Assembly: GCA_964585385.1 (NCBI GenBank)
Contig: CAZPDP010000039.1
Span: 1 to 31,625, forward strand
Direction: 5' to 3'
DNA from: JAGXLC01 sp964585385
Lineage (GTDB): Bacteria; Bacteroidota; Bacteroidia; Bacteroidales; UBA12077
Length of the DNA stretch: 31,625 nt
In this document: positions 8,084 to 16,253 of the stretch, in pieces
Position numbering within the stretch: the first letter of the stretch is position 1
Layout of the letters: every line of letters starts with the position of its first letter
Notes under the pieces: generated by a model
What the model was told of the DNA's origin: nothing
Seen by the model: the letters and a program-made list of their open reading frames with translations, nothing else
The model's database searches: none
Position numbers and translations under genes: made by a program

Positions 8084-9594
8084 GAGTGTAATTTTTTAAA
8101 TGCAGCACCAATTGAATCAATAACATCGGAGGCTATCACAGCCTCTTGTCCATTTCTTTCAGCAGCGATATCACCGGCTAGGCCATGCAGATAAACTCCT
8201 AAAATCGCTGCCATATAGGGCTCATACTTTTGACCAACCAATGAAGTTATCATCCCTGTAAGCACGTCACCACTTCCACCAGAGGCCATCCCGGGATTAC
8301 CGGTTGTATTGAAATAGCAACTGCCATCCGGTAATGCTATGCTCGTATTTCCTCCTTTAAGCACCACGATAACTTTGTGTTTACTGGCAAATTCTTTTTG
8401 AAGATCAATCCTTTCATAATGGTTTTTTACTGGCTCTGTTAACCGTTCAAATTCTTTCGGATGAGGGGTAAGAATGCTGTTTTCAGGGAGCAATTCAAGC
8501 CATTCTTTATTTTCAGAAAGAATATTGAGAGCATCTGCATCAAGGACCAGTGGTCTCTCCTCTTTTTCAAGAAGGGTATGAAGTGCCTTCTGTGTATTAG
8601 TTTTGATCCCCAGGCCGGGCCCTGCTCCCACATTTGAAAACTTACTCAAATCAGGAACCTCAGAAAAGATAATCTCTGAAATGTCAATACTAATCATAAC
8701 CTCAGGAACGGTTGTTTGCATGATATTATAGCCAAGTTTAGGCAGATGTGCTGTTACAAGACCTGAGCCGGTCTTCAGCGCAGCTTTTGCAGCTAATACC
8801 GCAGCACCCACTTTTCCATAGCCACCGTTAATTAATAAGATATGTCCAAAATGTCCTTTATGAGCAAATCGTTTTCTGGTGATTAATTTCTCTCTCAGAA
8901 AATCTTCAGTTATAAGATAAAAGGGTGAATCAATCTCGTTAATCTTTGTTTTGCTTAGCCCGATGTCAAGCACATGCCATTCCCCCACATAATCTTCGTT
9001 CTCAGGAAATAAAAATGAAAGACCGGGAAATTGAAAAGTAAGTGTATAATCAGCTTTGAAAATACTTTCGTAATCATTCCGGGAATTGTCCTCTCCAAAA
9101 AGACCAGAAGGAACATCAATGGCAATCTTAATAGCATTCAAAGAATTAAGATGCTTAACGACTTTGGAGGGAAATCCTTCCAAAGGTCGATTCAGACCAG
9201 AGCCAAACAATCCGTCCAGAATGATTTCCCCTTCTATTATTAAAGGTAAACTTCCGTTTTTCTCAATTTCTATAATCTCAACCTTTCCTTGCTCTTTAAG
9301 CCTGTCATAATTTACCCGGGAATCCTGAGAAAGCTTATCTGAAATTTTGATCAGGTAAACAGTTACTTTAAAACCATTTTCAGCAAGCTGACGGGCGATA
9401 GCAAGCCCATCTCCACCATTGTTTCCCGGACCGACAAATATATTTACAGGTATACCATTTGAAAAATTGTTTGTAATCCATTTGCTGCATTGCCCTGCAG
9501 CTCTTTCCATCAGGTTTACTGAATGAATCGGCTCGTTATCAATGGTATATGCATCCACTTCTTTGACTTGTGATGATTTCAATATCTTCATCAT
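8080..9594 (-). CDS. nnr: Bifunctional NAD(P)H-hydrate repair enzyme Nnr (epimerase + ADP-dependent dehydratase)
   Basis: A cytoplasmic metabolite-repair enzyme of 504 residues that restores damaged NAD(P)HX to NAD(P)H. The N-terminal YjeF_N domain (about 1-215) is the NAD(P)HX epimerase, with the nucleotide loop GPGNNGGDG at 55-63 and DGLFGSGLNRPLEG and IDVPSGLFGE further on. The C-terminal ribokinase-like domain (about 240-500) is the ADP-dependent (S)-NAD(P)HX dehydratase, with NGGYGKVGAAVLAAKAAL, LTPHPKEFERL, VVLKGG and GNPGMASGGSGDVLTGM, where D443 is the conserved catalytic-type Asp of GSGD. This fused arrangement is the standard bacterial one. It starts MMKIL; either of the two first ATGs would do. 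A good -7 box lies just upstream (9612-9619). It is the first gene of an operon with the DUF4831 lipoprotein. Confidence 0.96.
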   Translation of the reverse strand: MMKILKSSQVKEVDAYTIDNEPIHSVNLMERAAGQCSKWITNNFSNGIPVNIFVGPGNNGGDGLAIARQLAENGFKVTVYLIKISDKLSQDSRVNYDRLKEQGKVEIIEIEKNGSLPLIIEGEIILDGLFGSGLNRPLEGFPSKVVKHLNSLNAIKIAIDVPSGLFGEDNSRNDYESIFKADYTLTFQFPGLSFLFPENEDYVGEWHVLDIGLSKTKINEIDSPFYLITEDFLREKLITRKRFAHKGHFGHILLINGGYGKVGAAVLAAKAALKTGSGLVTAHLPKLGYNIMQTTVPEVMISIDISEIIFSEVPDLSKFSNVGAGPGLGIKTNTQKALHTLLEKEERPLVLDADALNILSENKEWLELLPENSILTPHPKEFERLTEPVKNHYERIDLQKEFASKHKVIVVLKGGNTSIALPDGSCYFNTTGNPGMASGGSGDVLTGMITSLVGQKYEPYMAAILGVYLHGLAGDIAAERNGQEAVIASDVIDSIGAAFKKLHS

Positions 9595-9611
9595 AGTGTA
9601 TGAGTTTTTTA

Positions 9612-9642
9612 CAAAAATAATAGCTTCTTCCGGGATTTGAAA
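9612..9642 (-). promoter_or_regulatory. Promoter of nnr operon
   Basis: The minus strand has TTTC (9639-9642, one base off the -33 TTTG), 19 bases, then TATTTTTG (9612-9619), an exact TAnnTTTG. The ATG follows 17 bases later, giving a very short leader. The rest of the 9595-9790 gap shows no gene. Confidence 0.55.
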
Positions 9643-9790
9643 ATTAGCAGTTCAAAAACAATCATCACATCCTTTGAAAAAGATTATTGTGTTCAAGAAT
9701 TCTATAAAGATAAATAAATTCGGTTTAGATCTTAAAGTGTAAGGATATTAGATTGCAAACGACTGTGTTATTAAACCAATAATACTTGTT

Positions 9791-10891
9791 ATGAAAACTT
9801 TATTGTCTATCATACTAATATCTGCAGGAGTTTTTTTGGTATCCTGTGAGGAAAGCAACTTTACAGGCTCCGGAGAATCAGCCAGTAATAATGACAGTTC
9901 TTCTTCAGATAACAACAGCACCTGGAGTATCCCTGAAAATGAAGTGGTGGATGGAGGACCGGGAAAAGACGGAATTCCTTCAATTGACAACCCCCAGTTT
10001 ATTTCAGTCGACCAGGTAGACTTCCTTGAAGAAAAAGATCTTGTGCTTGGCCTTAAAATTGGTTCAGAAATTAAAGCTTACCCCCATCCTATTCTGGACT
10101 GGCATGAAATTGTAAATGATGAAGCAGGAAATAGCAAGGTAGCCATAACATACTGCCCCCTAACAGGCACTGGTATCGGATGGAACAGGAAACTCAACAA
10201 TAAAACCACCACATTTGGGGTTTCGGGTTTACTTTACAATTCGAATTTAATTCCATACGACCGGGAAACAGATTCCTATTGGTCGCAAATGCTTATGGAA
10301 TCGGTTAACGGAGCTATGAAAGGGACAGAAGTTAGCACATATCAGGTAATTGAAACTTCCTGGGAAACATGGAAAAAGATGTACCCCGGGTCAGAGATAT
10401 TGTCAACTAATACAGGTTATAACAGAAATTACGACAGGTATCCTTATGGAGATTATCGTACAAGTTCGGGTATCCTTTTTCCTGTGAACCCCGAAGATAA
10501 TAGACTATTTGAGAAAGAGCGCGTTCTGGGTATTATTTCGAATGATGATGCCAAAGTTTATCGTTTTCAATCCTTTGAAGATTCTACCCGGATTATAAAG
10601 GACAATTTTGCGGGTAAGGATTACCTGATTGTTGGCTCAAACGATGATAACCTACTGATAGCCTTTAATATTGAAGACCAGGTCCCATCCGGAGAAGAAT
10701 TAAATATGCGACCCGTTCAGAATTCTTTCCCAATCATTATGGAAGACTCGACAGGATCGAAATGGAACATCTTTGGAGAAGCCATTTCTGGTCCTAATGA
10801 AGGCAAAAAACTAAAAAAAGCGAATTCCTACATTGGGTTTTGGTTTACCTGGGGTGCGTTCTTCCCGGAACCGAAAATTTATAAAAAATAA
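9791..10891 (+). CDS. DUF3179 domain lipoprotein
   Basis: A 366-residue exported lipoprotein: signal MKTLLSIILISAGVFLVSC with lipidated Cys 19, then a Ser/Asn/Asp-rich linker (about 23-50) that would space the domain from the membrane. The body matches DUF3179: GIPSIDNPQF, KIGSEIKAYPHPILDWHEIVND, AITYCPLTGTGIGW, FGVSGLLYNSNLIPYDRETDS and ETSWETWKKMYPGSEILS. The single conserved Cys in TYCPLTG and the His in DWHEIVN are the residues most likely to matter. No enzymatic activity is known to me for this family. The next gene begins 24 bases downstream and encodes an outer-membrane barrel, so the two probably form an operon and may act together at the cell surface. Confidence 0.88.
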   Translation: MKTLLSIILISAGVFLVSCEESNFTGSGESASNNDSSSSDNNSTWSIPENEVVDGGPGKDGIPSIDNPQFISVDQVDFLEEKDLVLGLKIGSEIKAYPHPILDWHEIVNDEAGNSKVAITYCPLTGTGIGWNRKLNNKTTTFGVSGLLYNSNLIPYDRETDSYWSQMLMESVNGAMKGTEVSTYQVIETSWETWKKMYPGSEILSTNTGYNRNYDRYPYGDYRTSSGILFPVNPEDNRLFEKERVLGIISNDDAKVYRFQSFEDSTRIIKDNFAGKDYLIVGSNDDNLLIAFNIEDQVPSGEELNMRPVQNSFPIIMEDSTGSKWNIFGEAISGPNEGKKLKKANSYIGFWFTWGAFFPEPKIYKK

Positions 10892-10914
10892 CTTCAGGAA
10901 TTAAGAAAAAACTT

Positions 10915-11895
10915 ATGTTCAAATTTTTGTACATATTTTCCGTTTTAGTTTTGCTAACTTCTGGTTTAAAAGCTCAAACCTGCTGTTCAGGAGGAATACC
11001 CATTTCAGCCAATATTTCTTTTGAAAACCAAACGGGAGATACCTGGCAGATAGGTATGGATGGAGATTTTAATGCACTCTATACATTAAAAGACGGTACG
11101 CAGATACTGAATGATGATTCCAGGCAAAGAAACATCTATTCAGTTCTTCTCAGGGGTGGCTATAATATCACTGAAAATACCGTGGCGGGTATTATCCTTC
11201 CCTATATCAGACAAGAAAGAATTATTAAAGCCCTGGGAACCGAAAATTATGAATTCACTCAAGGGCCGGGAGATATTATTCTATTTGCACAATACCTCCT
11301 TCCTTTCAGCAATTATCAAAACTCTTTCCAGGTTGGGCTGGGTTCCAAACTTCCCACCGGCCCCTCCAATTTGAAGAATCAAAACAATATTTCTTTTAAT
11401 ATGGATATGCAGCCAGGAACCGGTTCAGCTGACTGGCTCTTATGGGGATCAATTGACAGAAACTTTACAAATATACCAACTATGACCTTCTCGACTCAAT
11501 TTCTATACAGGCTTAATGGTGTAAACAATAGCTATTTGGGTACAGAAACCTATCATTTCGGAAATGAATGGCAAATCATTGCTGGTATAAGCAAACAACT
11601 CATGATTAAATCTGAAATTTTCAACACTTCAGCATTCATGAAGGTAAGACAAATGAACAAAAACAATATAAATGATCTGAAAATACAAGGAACCGGAGGA
11701 TTATGGGTTTATATTATCCCTTCGGTAGTGTATAAAATGTCACAAAACATAAATCTATCTGTAATTCCCGAAATACCTGTATACACTAAACTAAATGGTA
11801 CACAATTAACAACATCGTTCCGTATTAAATTGGGAATTTCATATCAAATTGGTGGCTTATTTAAAACCGAAAATACTGAAATAGAGAATCTTTAA
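10915..11895 (+). CDS. Outer-membrane beta-barrel protein with N-terminal CC motif
   Basis: A 326-residue protein with a signal peptide (MFKFLYIFSVLVLLTSGLKA, 1-20) and a mature start QTCCSGGIPISANISFEN. The rest alternates polar and hydrophobic residues with many Gly, Asn and aromatic positions (for example YSVLLRGGYNITENTVAGI, FQVGLGSKLPTGPSN and TSFRIKLGISYQIGG), as expected for antiparallel outer-membrane strands. The late segments look like closing strands but the protein does not end in a classic C-terminal Phe. It resembles the broad outer-membrane 'transporter' families of Bacteroidota; no substrate can be assigned. The neighbouring Cys pair right after the signal cleavage site is unusual and could bind a metal or form a disulfide. 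It lies 24 bases after the DUF3179 gene. Confidence 0.75.
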   Translation: MFKFLYIFSVLVLLTSGLKAQTCCSGGIPISANISFENQTGDTWQIGMDGDFNALYTLKDGTQILNDDSRQRNIYSVLLRGGYNITENTVAGIILPYIRQERIIKALGTENYEFTQGPGDIILFAQYLLPFSNYQNSFQVGLGSKLPTGPSNLKNQNNISFNMDMQPGTGSADWLLWGSIDRNFTNIPTMTFSTQFLYRLNGVNNSYLGTETYHFGNEWQIIAGISKQLMIKSEIFNTSAFMKVRQMNKNNINDLKIQGTGGLWVYIIPSVVYKMSQNINLSVIPEIPVYTKLNGTQLTTSFRIKLGISYQIGGLFKTENTEIENL

Positions 11896-11962
11896 TAATC
11901 ACGTAAATATTTACCCATACGTTTATAATGATCTACTCCCATCATCCGTCAGTAGGAAAATA

Positions 11963-11987
11963 AAAAAAGATTTTTATATTTGCTTCT
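11963..11987 (+). promoter_or_regulatory. Promoter of the first POT gene (shared block with the second)
   Basis: The block AAAAAAGATTTTTATATTTG (11963-11982) contains the -7 box TATATTTG (11975-11982). It is repeated exactly at 13920-13939, and both copies continue with one differing base then TTCTC. The ATG is 52 bases after the box. No clear -33 TTTG is present in this copy. Confidence 0.65.
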
Positions 11988-12033
11988 CTTTTATTGAAAC
12001 AACTTAAATTAAATAACTAAAAATCAGCAAATT

Positions 12034-13680
12034 ATGTTTAAAGGACATCCCAAAGGGCTTTTTGTAGCCTTCTTCGCGAACATGGGAGAACGATTCGGAT
12101 TCTACACAATGATGGGTATCCTGGTCTTCTACCTCACAGCCAAATATGGCTTAACCGAATCTAATGCAGGTGTAATTTACAGTGTTTTCTATGGTCTTAT
12201 TTATGCCCTGGCCCTTGTGGGTGGCCTTGTTGCAGACCGCACAAAAAACTACAAAGGAACCATTTATGTCGGTCTTGTCACGATGCTGGCCGGCTACCTG
12301 CTTATGACCATTCCAGGTTTTGGACTGATTTTCACACTGATTGCATTATTTGTTATTGCATTTGGTAATGGTCTGTTCAAAGGTAATCTACAGGCAGTTG
12401 TTGGTCAGTTGTATGATGACCCAAAGTATTCACCACTCAGAGATTCAGCATTCAGCGTATTCTATATGGGTATTAACATAGGCGCTTTGTTTGCTCCTAG
12501 CGTGGCAGCAGGGATCATTAACTGGTTTATCAAATCTCAGGGCTTCCTGCGAAACAACGAATTACCATCATTAATTCACGAATTCAAAGAAGGAGTAATT
12601 TCCAAGACGGATCTGAACAGTATGCAGGTTCTTGCTGAAGAAGTATCGGGGCAACCCGTCAGTGATATGGCCACTTTCGCCAATCAATATCTTGATGCTT
12701 ACAGCACTGGTTTTAATTACGCTTTCGGAGCGGCTGCTGCAACCATGATCATTTCATTCCTGGTGTTCACTTTCTTCAAAAGAATGCTTCCTGATGTGAA
12801 AAAAGCTGAAGAATCTGCTGAAAAAGAAGGTAAACCCGTTGAAATGTCAAAAGCAGAAACCAAACAAAGACTTACAGCATTATTCCTTGTTTTTGGTGTG
12901 GTTATTTTCTTCTGGATGGCGTTCCACCAAAATGGTCTTACAATGAACTTCTTTGCAAGGGACTACACAGAAACTTCTGTGGGTCCGGGAACCTACCTCA
13001 TATTTAATATTTGGTCCCTGCTTTCTATAGTTATTGGCCTGTTTGGACTGATATCGCTGTTAAAGAAAGATGCTTCAGCGAAAGAAAGACTTATTGGGGG
13101 TCTGGTAGCTATTGGCGGTGGTGTAATTGCCTACCTGAAATACCAAACCAACCCGGAATCCAATCCTATTTCACCTGAAATATTCCAGCACTTCAACCCA
13201 ACCATGATTGTACTGCTTACACCTTTGGTAGTAGGAATGTTTGCATGGCTGAGAAAGAGAAACATGGAACCATCAGCTCCGCGTAAAATTGGTATTGGTA
13301 TGATTATCACAGCTATCGGATTTGCTATTTTAATGATGGGCTCCTTTGGCCTGGATCCATTCTCACAATTAAGCCCGGATTCACCAAGAGTTAGCTCATA
13401 CTGGTTAATCAGCACCTATTTCACACTTACCCTTGCTGAATTATTCTTAAGTCCGATGGGTATATCTTTTGTATCAAAAGTATCTCCTCCAAAATACCAG
13501 GGTTTGATGCAGGGTGGCTGGCTGCTGGCTACAGCTCTCGGAAACCAGATGCTCTGGGTGGGTAGTTATTTCTATGAAAGAATTCCAATCTGGCAGGTTT
13601 GGGCGATATTCATCGTTCTTACTTTTATTGCCGCCGGATTTATCTTCTCTATCATGAAAAAGTTGGAGAAAGTATCTTAG
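12034..13680 (+). CDS. POT/PTR family peptide MFS transporter, first copy
   Basis: An inner-membrane transporter of 548 residues with about 14 membrane spans. It belongs to the proton-dependent oligopeptide transporter (POT/PTR2) branch of the major facilitator superfamily, which imports di- and tripeptides. Visible signatures: N-terminal HPKGLFVAFFANMGERFGFY, GGLVADRTKNYKGTI, FGNGLFKGNLQAVVGQLYDD and the PTR2 motif FYMGINIGALFAPSVAAG. A charged cytoplasmic loop (about 250-290) splits the two halves. In the family motif ExxERF the first Glu, needed for proton coupling in studied members, is Asn here (N16, with E19-R20 kept). It has its own promoter and a terminator after the stop. A close paralogue follows directly. 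The substrate is not proven; peptide transport is from family membership. Confidence 0.9.
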   Translation: MFKGHPKGLFVAFFANMGERFGFYTMMGILVFYLTAKYGLTESNAGVIYSVFYGLIYALALVGGLVADRTKNYKGTIYVGLVTMLAGYLLMTIPGFGLIFTLIALFVIAFGNGLFKGNLQAVVGQLYDDPKYSPLRDSAFSVFYMGINIGALFAPSVAAGIINWFIKSQGFLRNNELPSLIHEFKEGVISKTDLNSMQVLAEEVSGQPVSDMATFANQYLDAYSTGFNYAFGAAAATMIISFLVFTFFKRMLPDVKKAEESAEKEGKPVEMSKAETKQRLTALFLVFGVVIFFWMAFHQNGLTMNFFARDYTETSVGPGTYLIFNIWSLLSIVIGLFGLISLLKKDASAKERLIGGLVAIGGGVIAYLKYQTNPESNPISPEIFQHFNPTMIVLLTPLVVGMFAWLRKRNMEPSAPRKIGIGMIITAIGFAILMMGSFGLDPFSQLSPDSPRVSSYWLISTYFTLTLAELFLSPMGISFVSKVSPPKYQGLMQGGWLLATALGNQMLWVGSYFYERIPIWQVWAIFIVLTFIAAGFIFSIMKKLEKVS

Positions 13681-13700
13681 AAATAAATAAAATGATTATG

Positions 13701-13735
13701 AAAAAGCCTGTATCGATTAGATGCAGGCTTTTTTC
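13701..13735 (+). terminator. Intrinsic terminator after the first POT gene
   Basis: The stem GCCTG (13706-13710) / CAGGC (13724-13728) is extended by AAAAA/TTTTT pairing and followed by a T-run. It separates the two POT genes, so they are not one transcript. Confidence 0.75.
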
Positions 13736-13918
13736 ATATAACAACTCAGGTTCCCGGATTCTTGCAGTAAAACTAATTTTTTGCCTTACTTTTAAACGCA
13801 ACCCTTTTAATTCCATCAAACTTTTGTCTAAAGGAATTCCGAAAAGAGTGTACTAATCAAGGCGACAAAGAGTTGATAAGTATAATGTTAAGTTATATTG
13901 ATTGAGAATTGGCTAGTG
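13736..13918. other. Gap between the POT genes, no gene seen
   Basis: The space 13681-13985 holds the terminator of the first POT gene at its left end and the promoter of the second at its right end. The 180 bases between them are A+T-rich. I see no convincing ORF, no hairpin with a T-run, and no relic of a known gene on either strand. Confidence 0.5.
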
Positions 13919-13944
13919 AAAAAAGATTTTTATATTTGTTTCTC
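13909..13944 (+). promoter_or_regulatory. Promoter of the second POT gene
   Basis: TTG at 13909-13911 (-33 type), 20 bases, then TATATTTG (13932-13939), an exact TAnnTTTG. It includes the 20-base block shared with the first POT gene's promoter. The ATG at 13986 is 47 bases after the box. Confidence 0.7.
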
Positions 13945-13985
13945 ATAATGGAAATCATTAATTACTAACTCAAAAACAATGAATT

Positions 13986-15701
13986 ATGTTAAAAGGACAT
14001 CCTAAAGGACTATTAGTGGCATTTTTCGCTAATATGGGTGAACGCTTCGGCTACTATACCATGTTAGCGATTTTTGTTTTGTATCTCCAGGCCAATTTTG
14101 GTTTTAGTGCAAGTCAGGCAGGAGATTATTATGGAGGGTTCCTTTTTGGTATTTATTTTCTTCCGATTCTCGGTGGTATAATTGCAGACCGGGTATTGGG
14201 ATACGGTAAAACCATTGCACTGGGAACCATTGTTATGTTTGTAGGTTATATGTTATTAGCCTCACCCGGATTTTTTGAAATGGAAGGTAAAATAATCATT
14301 ATCGTTTCACTGTTTGTCATTTCATTGGGTACAGGTTTCTTCAAAGGTAACCTTCAGGCACTAACAGGTAAATTGTATGATGATCCAAAGTATGCAGCCA
14401 ATCGAGACAACGCATTCAATATTTTCTATATGGGAATTAATATTGGTGCTTTCTTTGCTCCTCATGCTGCTACTGGAGTTGTAAACTGGATGCTTGGTGG
14501 AAAAAACTTTGAATATGAAAGTACTATTCCTCATCTATCCAATCTTCAAGCAACCCCGCATCCATTTCTGGATAAGATGACAGGAACACTCCAGGCCAAT
14601 TTTGAAGGCATTCAGACCTATACCGGAAAGCTTCAGCATTTTATGAGTGAAATGAACTTTGCCGGTGGCCTGCAGGAATTCATCACAGAATACCCTACCA
14701 CACTTTCAAAAGGATATAGTGGTGCTTTTGCTGTAGCAGCAGTAAGTATGCTGGTTTCCCTGATTATTTTTACAGTATTCCGTAAATATTATAAGCATGC
14801 TGACGTAACTGAAAAACAAAAAGAAGCTCAAGCAGCTAAAAACGGAACAAAAGCTGAAACTGTTAAGATGTCTAAAGAGGAAGAAAAGAAGCGACTCATT
14901 GCTCTCGGTCTTGTATTTATCACTGTTGCATTCTTCTGGATGGCTTTCCACCAAAACGGATTTACTCTCACAATCTTTGCAAGAGACTTTACCGTTAGTG
15001 ATGTAAGCAAATTTGACTACCTGTTCTTTGATTTACGATCATTTTTACCTGTGCTGGCAGCTATTGGTGGCTTAATACTCTTATTGCGCAGGAAATCATC
15101 TGTTAAAACAAAGACAATCGGTGCAGGACTTACAATTGTTGGTACTGTTCTGGCATACTGGGCCTACACTACATTCGATCAGAATCCAAAGATTGAACCA
15201 CAGTTATTCCAGCACTTTAACCCAATCTTTATTGTTTTCTTAACCCCATTGATTGTTGGTTTCTTTACATGGCTCAGAAAGGGCGGAAAGGAGCCTTCAT
15301 CGCCAAGAAAGATTGGTATAGGTATGTTCCTCACAGCCGCCGGTTTTATTGTAATGATGACCGGAGCCCTGAAACTTCAGTCAATGACAGGTCTCAGCCC
15401 ATACTGGTTAATCGGAACGTACTTAACGCTTACTGTTGCTGAGCTTTTCCTCAGTCCTATTGGTATTTCTTTCGTTGCCAAAGTGGCTCCACCCCGATTC
15501 AGCGGACTTGCTCAAGGTGGCTGGCTGGGTGCTACCGCCATCGGAAACTTGATGGCCGGACTGGTTGGAAAACTTTGGGATATCGTTGAAATCTGGCAGT
15601 TCTTTGCACTATTGGTTGGTTTAACCATCCTGTCAGGTATTTTCATTTTCTCAATTATGAGAATACTGGAAAATGCAACAAAATCAAATCCCGAGAAATA
15701 A
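13986..15701 (+). CDS. POT/PTR family peptide MFS transporter, second copy
   Basis: A 571-residue paralogue of the preceding transporter, alike from end to end: HPKGLLVAFFANMGERFGYY at the start, GTGFFKGNLQALTGKLYDD, FYMGINIGAFFAPHAATG, MAFHQNGFTLTIFARDF and the LSPIGISFVAKVAPPRF segment near the end. It also has N16 in place of the first Glu of ExxER, with E19-R20 kept. It differs by a longer extracytoplasmic stretch (about residues 170-235) and by a Lys/Glu-rich cytoplasmic loop (about 265-300). These differences suggest the duplicates have diverged in substrate or control rather than being a fresh copy. About 14 membrane spans are expected. It is followed after 28 bases by a small lipoprotein gene that probably shares its transcript. 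Confidence 0.9.
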   Translation: MLKGHPKGLLVAFFANMGERFGYYTMLAIFVLYLQANFGFSASQAGDYYGGFLFGIYFLPILGGIIADRVLGYGKTIALGTIVMFVGYMLLASPGFFEMEGKIIIIVSLFVISLGTGFFKGNLQALTGKLYDDPKYAANRDNAFNIFYMGINIGAFFAPHAATGVVNWMLGGKNFEYESTIPHLSNLQATPHPFLDKMTGTLQANFEGIQTYTGKLQHFMSEMNFAGGLQEFITEYPTTLSKGYSGAFAVAAVSMLVSLIIFTVFRKYYKHADVTEKQKEAQAAKNGTKAETVKMSKEEEKKRLIALGLVFITVAFFWMAFHQNGFTLTIFARDFTVSDVSKFDYLFFDLRSFLPVLAAIGGLILLLRRKSSVKTKTIGAGLTIVGTVLAYWAYTTFDQNPKIEPQLFQHFNPIFIVFLTPLIVGFFTWLRKGGKEPSSPRKIGIGMFLTAAGFIVMMTGALKLQSMTGLSPYWLIGTYLTLTVAELFLSPIGISFVAKVAPPRFSGLAQGGWLGATAIGNLMAGLVGKLWDIVEIWQFFALLVGLTILSGIFIFSIMRILENATKSNPEK

Positions 15702-15729
15702 TTATTAACTTAAAATTGAAAGTAAATCT

Positions 15730-16167
15730 ATGAAAGCTCGTTTAACCGTTATATCAAGTCTTTTAGCATTCATGCTCCTTATGACAGGCTGCGCTAGTGA
15801 AACACCTATGCAGGACCTGAAGGATGCTGCTAAAGAGATAGAAACAATTGAAAAACAATCCCAGGATATACAGAATAAGGAAGAAGCTTTTACAATCCTT
15901 CGAGATCTCAACGGCGCTATGAAGAATGTAAGAGAAGCTGTTCTTGCTCTGGATAGTAAATACAAAAACATGAAAACAGGAAGCGAAGAATATAAGAAAG
16001 CAAAAGAAAGCGAGGAATTCAAAAATACTATGGAAGAATTCAACAAAATCAATACAAGAATTGATTCTTCGCTGGCAAATATCAGTAAAAACCTCGAACC
16101 ATACAAAGACGATCAAGAGGTGAAAAAGATGCTGAATAAACTACAGACAATCCTGATTTCACGTTAG
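15730..16167 (+). CDS. Small coiled-coil lipoprotein
   Basis: A 145-residue lipoprotein with no family that I recognise. The signal MKARLTVISSLLAFMLLMTGC has a lipobox MTGC with the lipidated Cys 21. The mature part is almost entirely charged helix (LKDAAKEIETIEKQSQDIQ, EEYKKAKESEEFKNTMEEF, KKMLNKLQTI) and should form a coiled coil or helical bundle in the periplasm. It begins 28 bases after the second POT gene with no terminator between, so co-transcription is likely. A link to transport, for example as an accessory or envelope spacer, is only suggested by position. A strong bidirectional terminator follows. Confidence 0.8.
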   Translation: MKARLTVISSLLAFMLLMTGCASETPMQDLKDAAKEIETIEKQSQDIQNKEEAFTILRDLNGAMKNVREAVLALDSKYKNMKTGSEEYKKAKESEEFKNTMEEFNKINTRIDSSLANISKNLEPYKDDQEVKKMLNKLQTILISR

Positions 16168-16190
16168 CACTAATATTAAATTAAGAATAA

Positions 16191-16230
16191 AAAAGAAGGC
16201 TGTTCCATTTCAACACAGCCTTCTTTTTTT
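16191..16230. terminator. Bidirectional terminator between lipoprotein gene and cysH
   Basis: A perfect 9-bp stem GAAGGCTGT (16195-16203) / ACAGCCTTC (16215-16223), with an A-tract before and a T-tract after, serves both converging genes. Confidence 0.9.
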
Positions 16231-16253
16231 TATGAATCTAAATAAAAAAAATC

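Noticed and set aside
13599..13856. 85-residue ORF over the end of the first POT gene
   Set aside because: It runs in another frame through the transporter gene and its terminator and has no protein-like pattern.
15705..16106. Minus-strand ORFs of 117 and 133 residues opposite the small lipoprotein
   Set aside because: They mirror the Lys/Glu-rich helix of the plus-strand gene, which has a clear lipobox and operon position.
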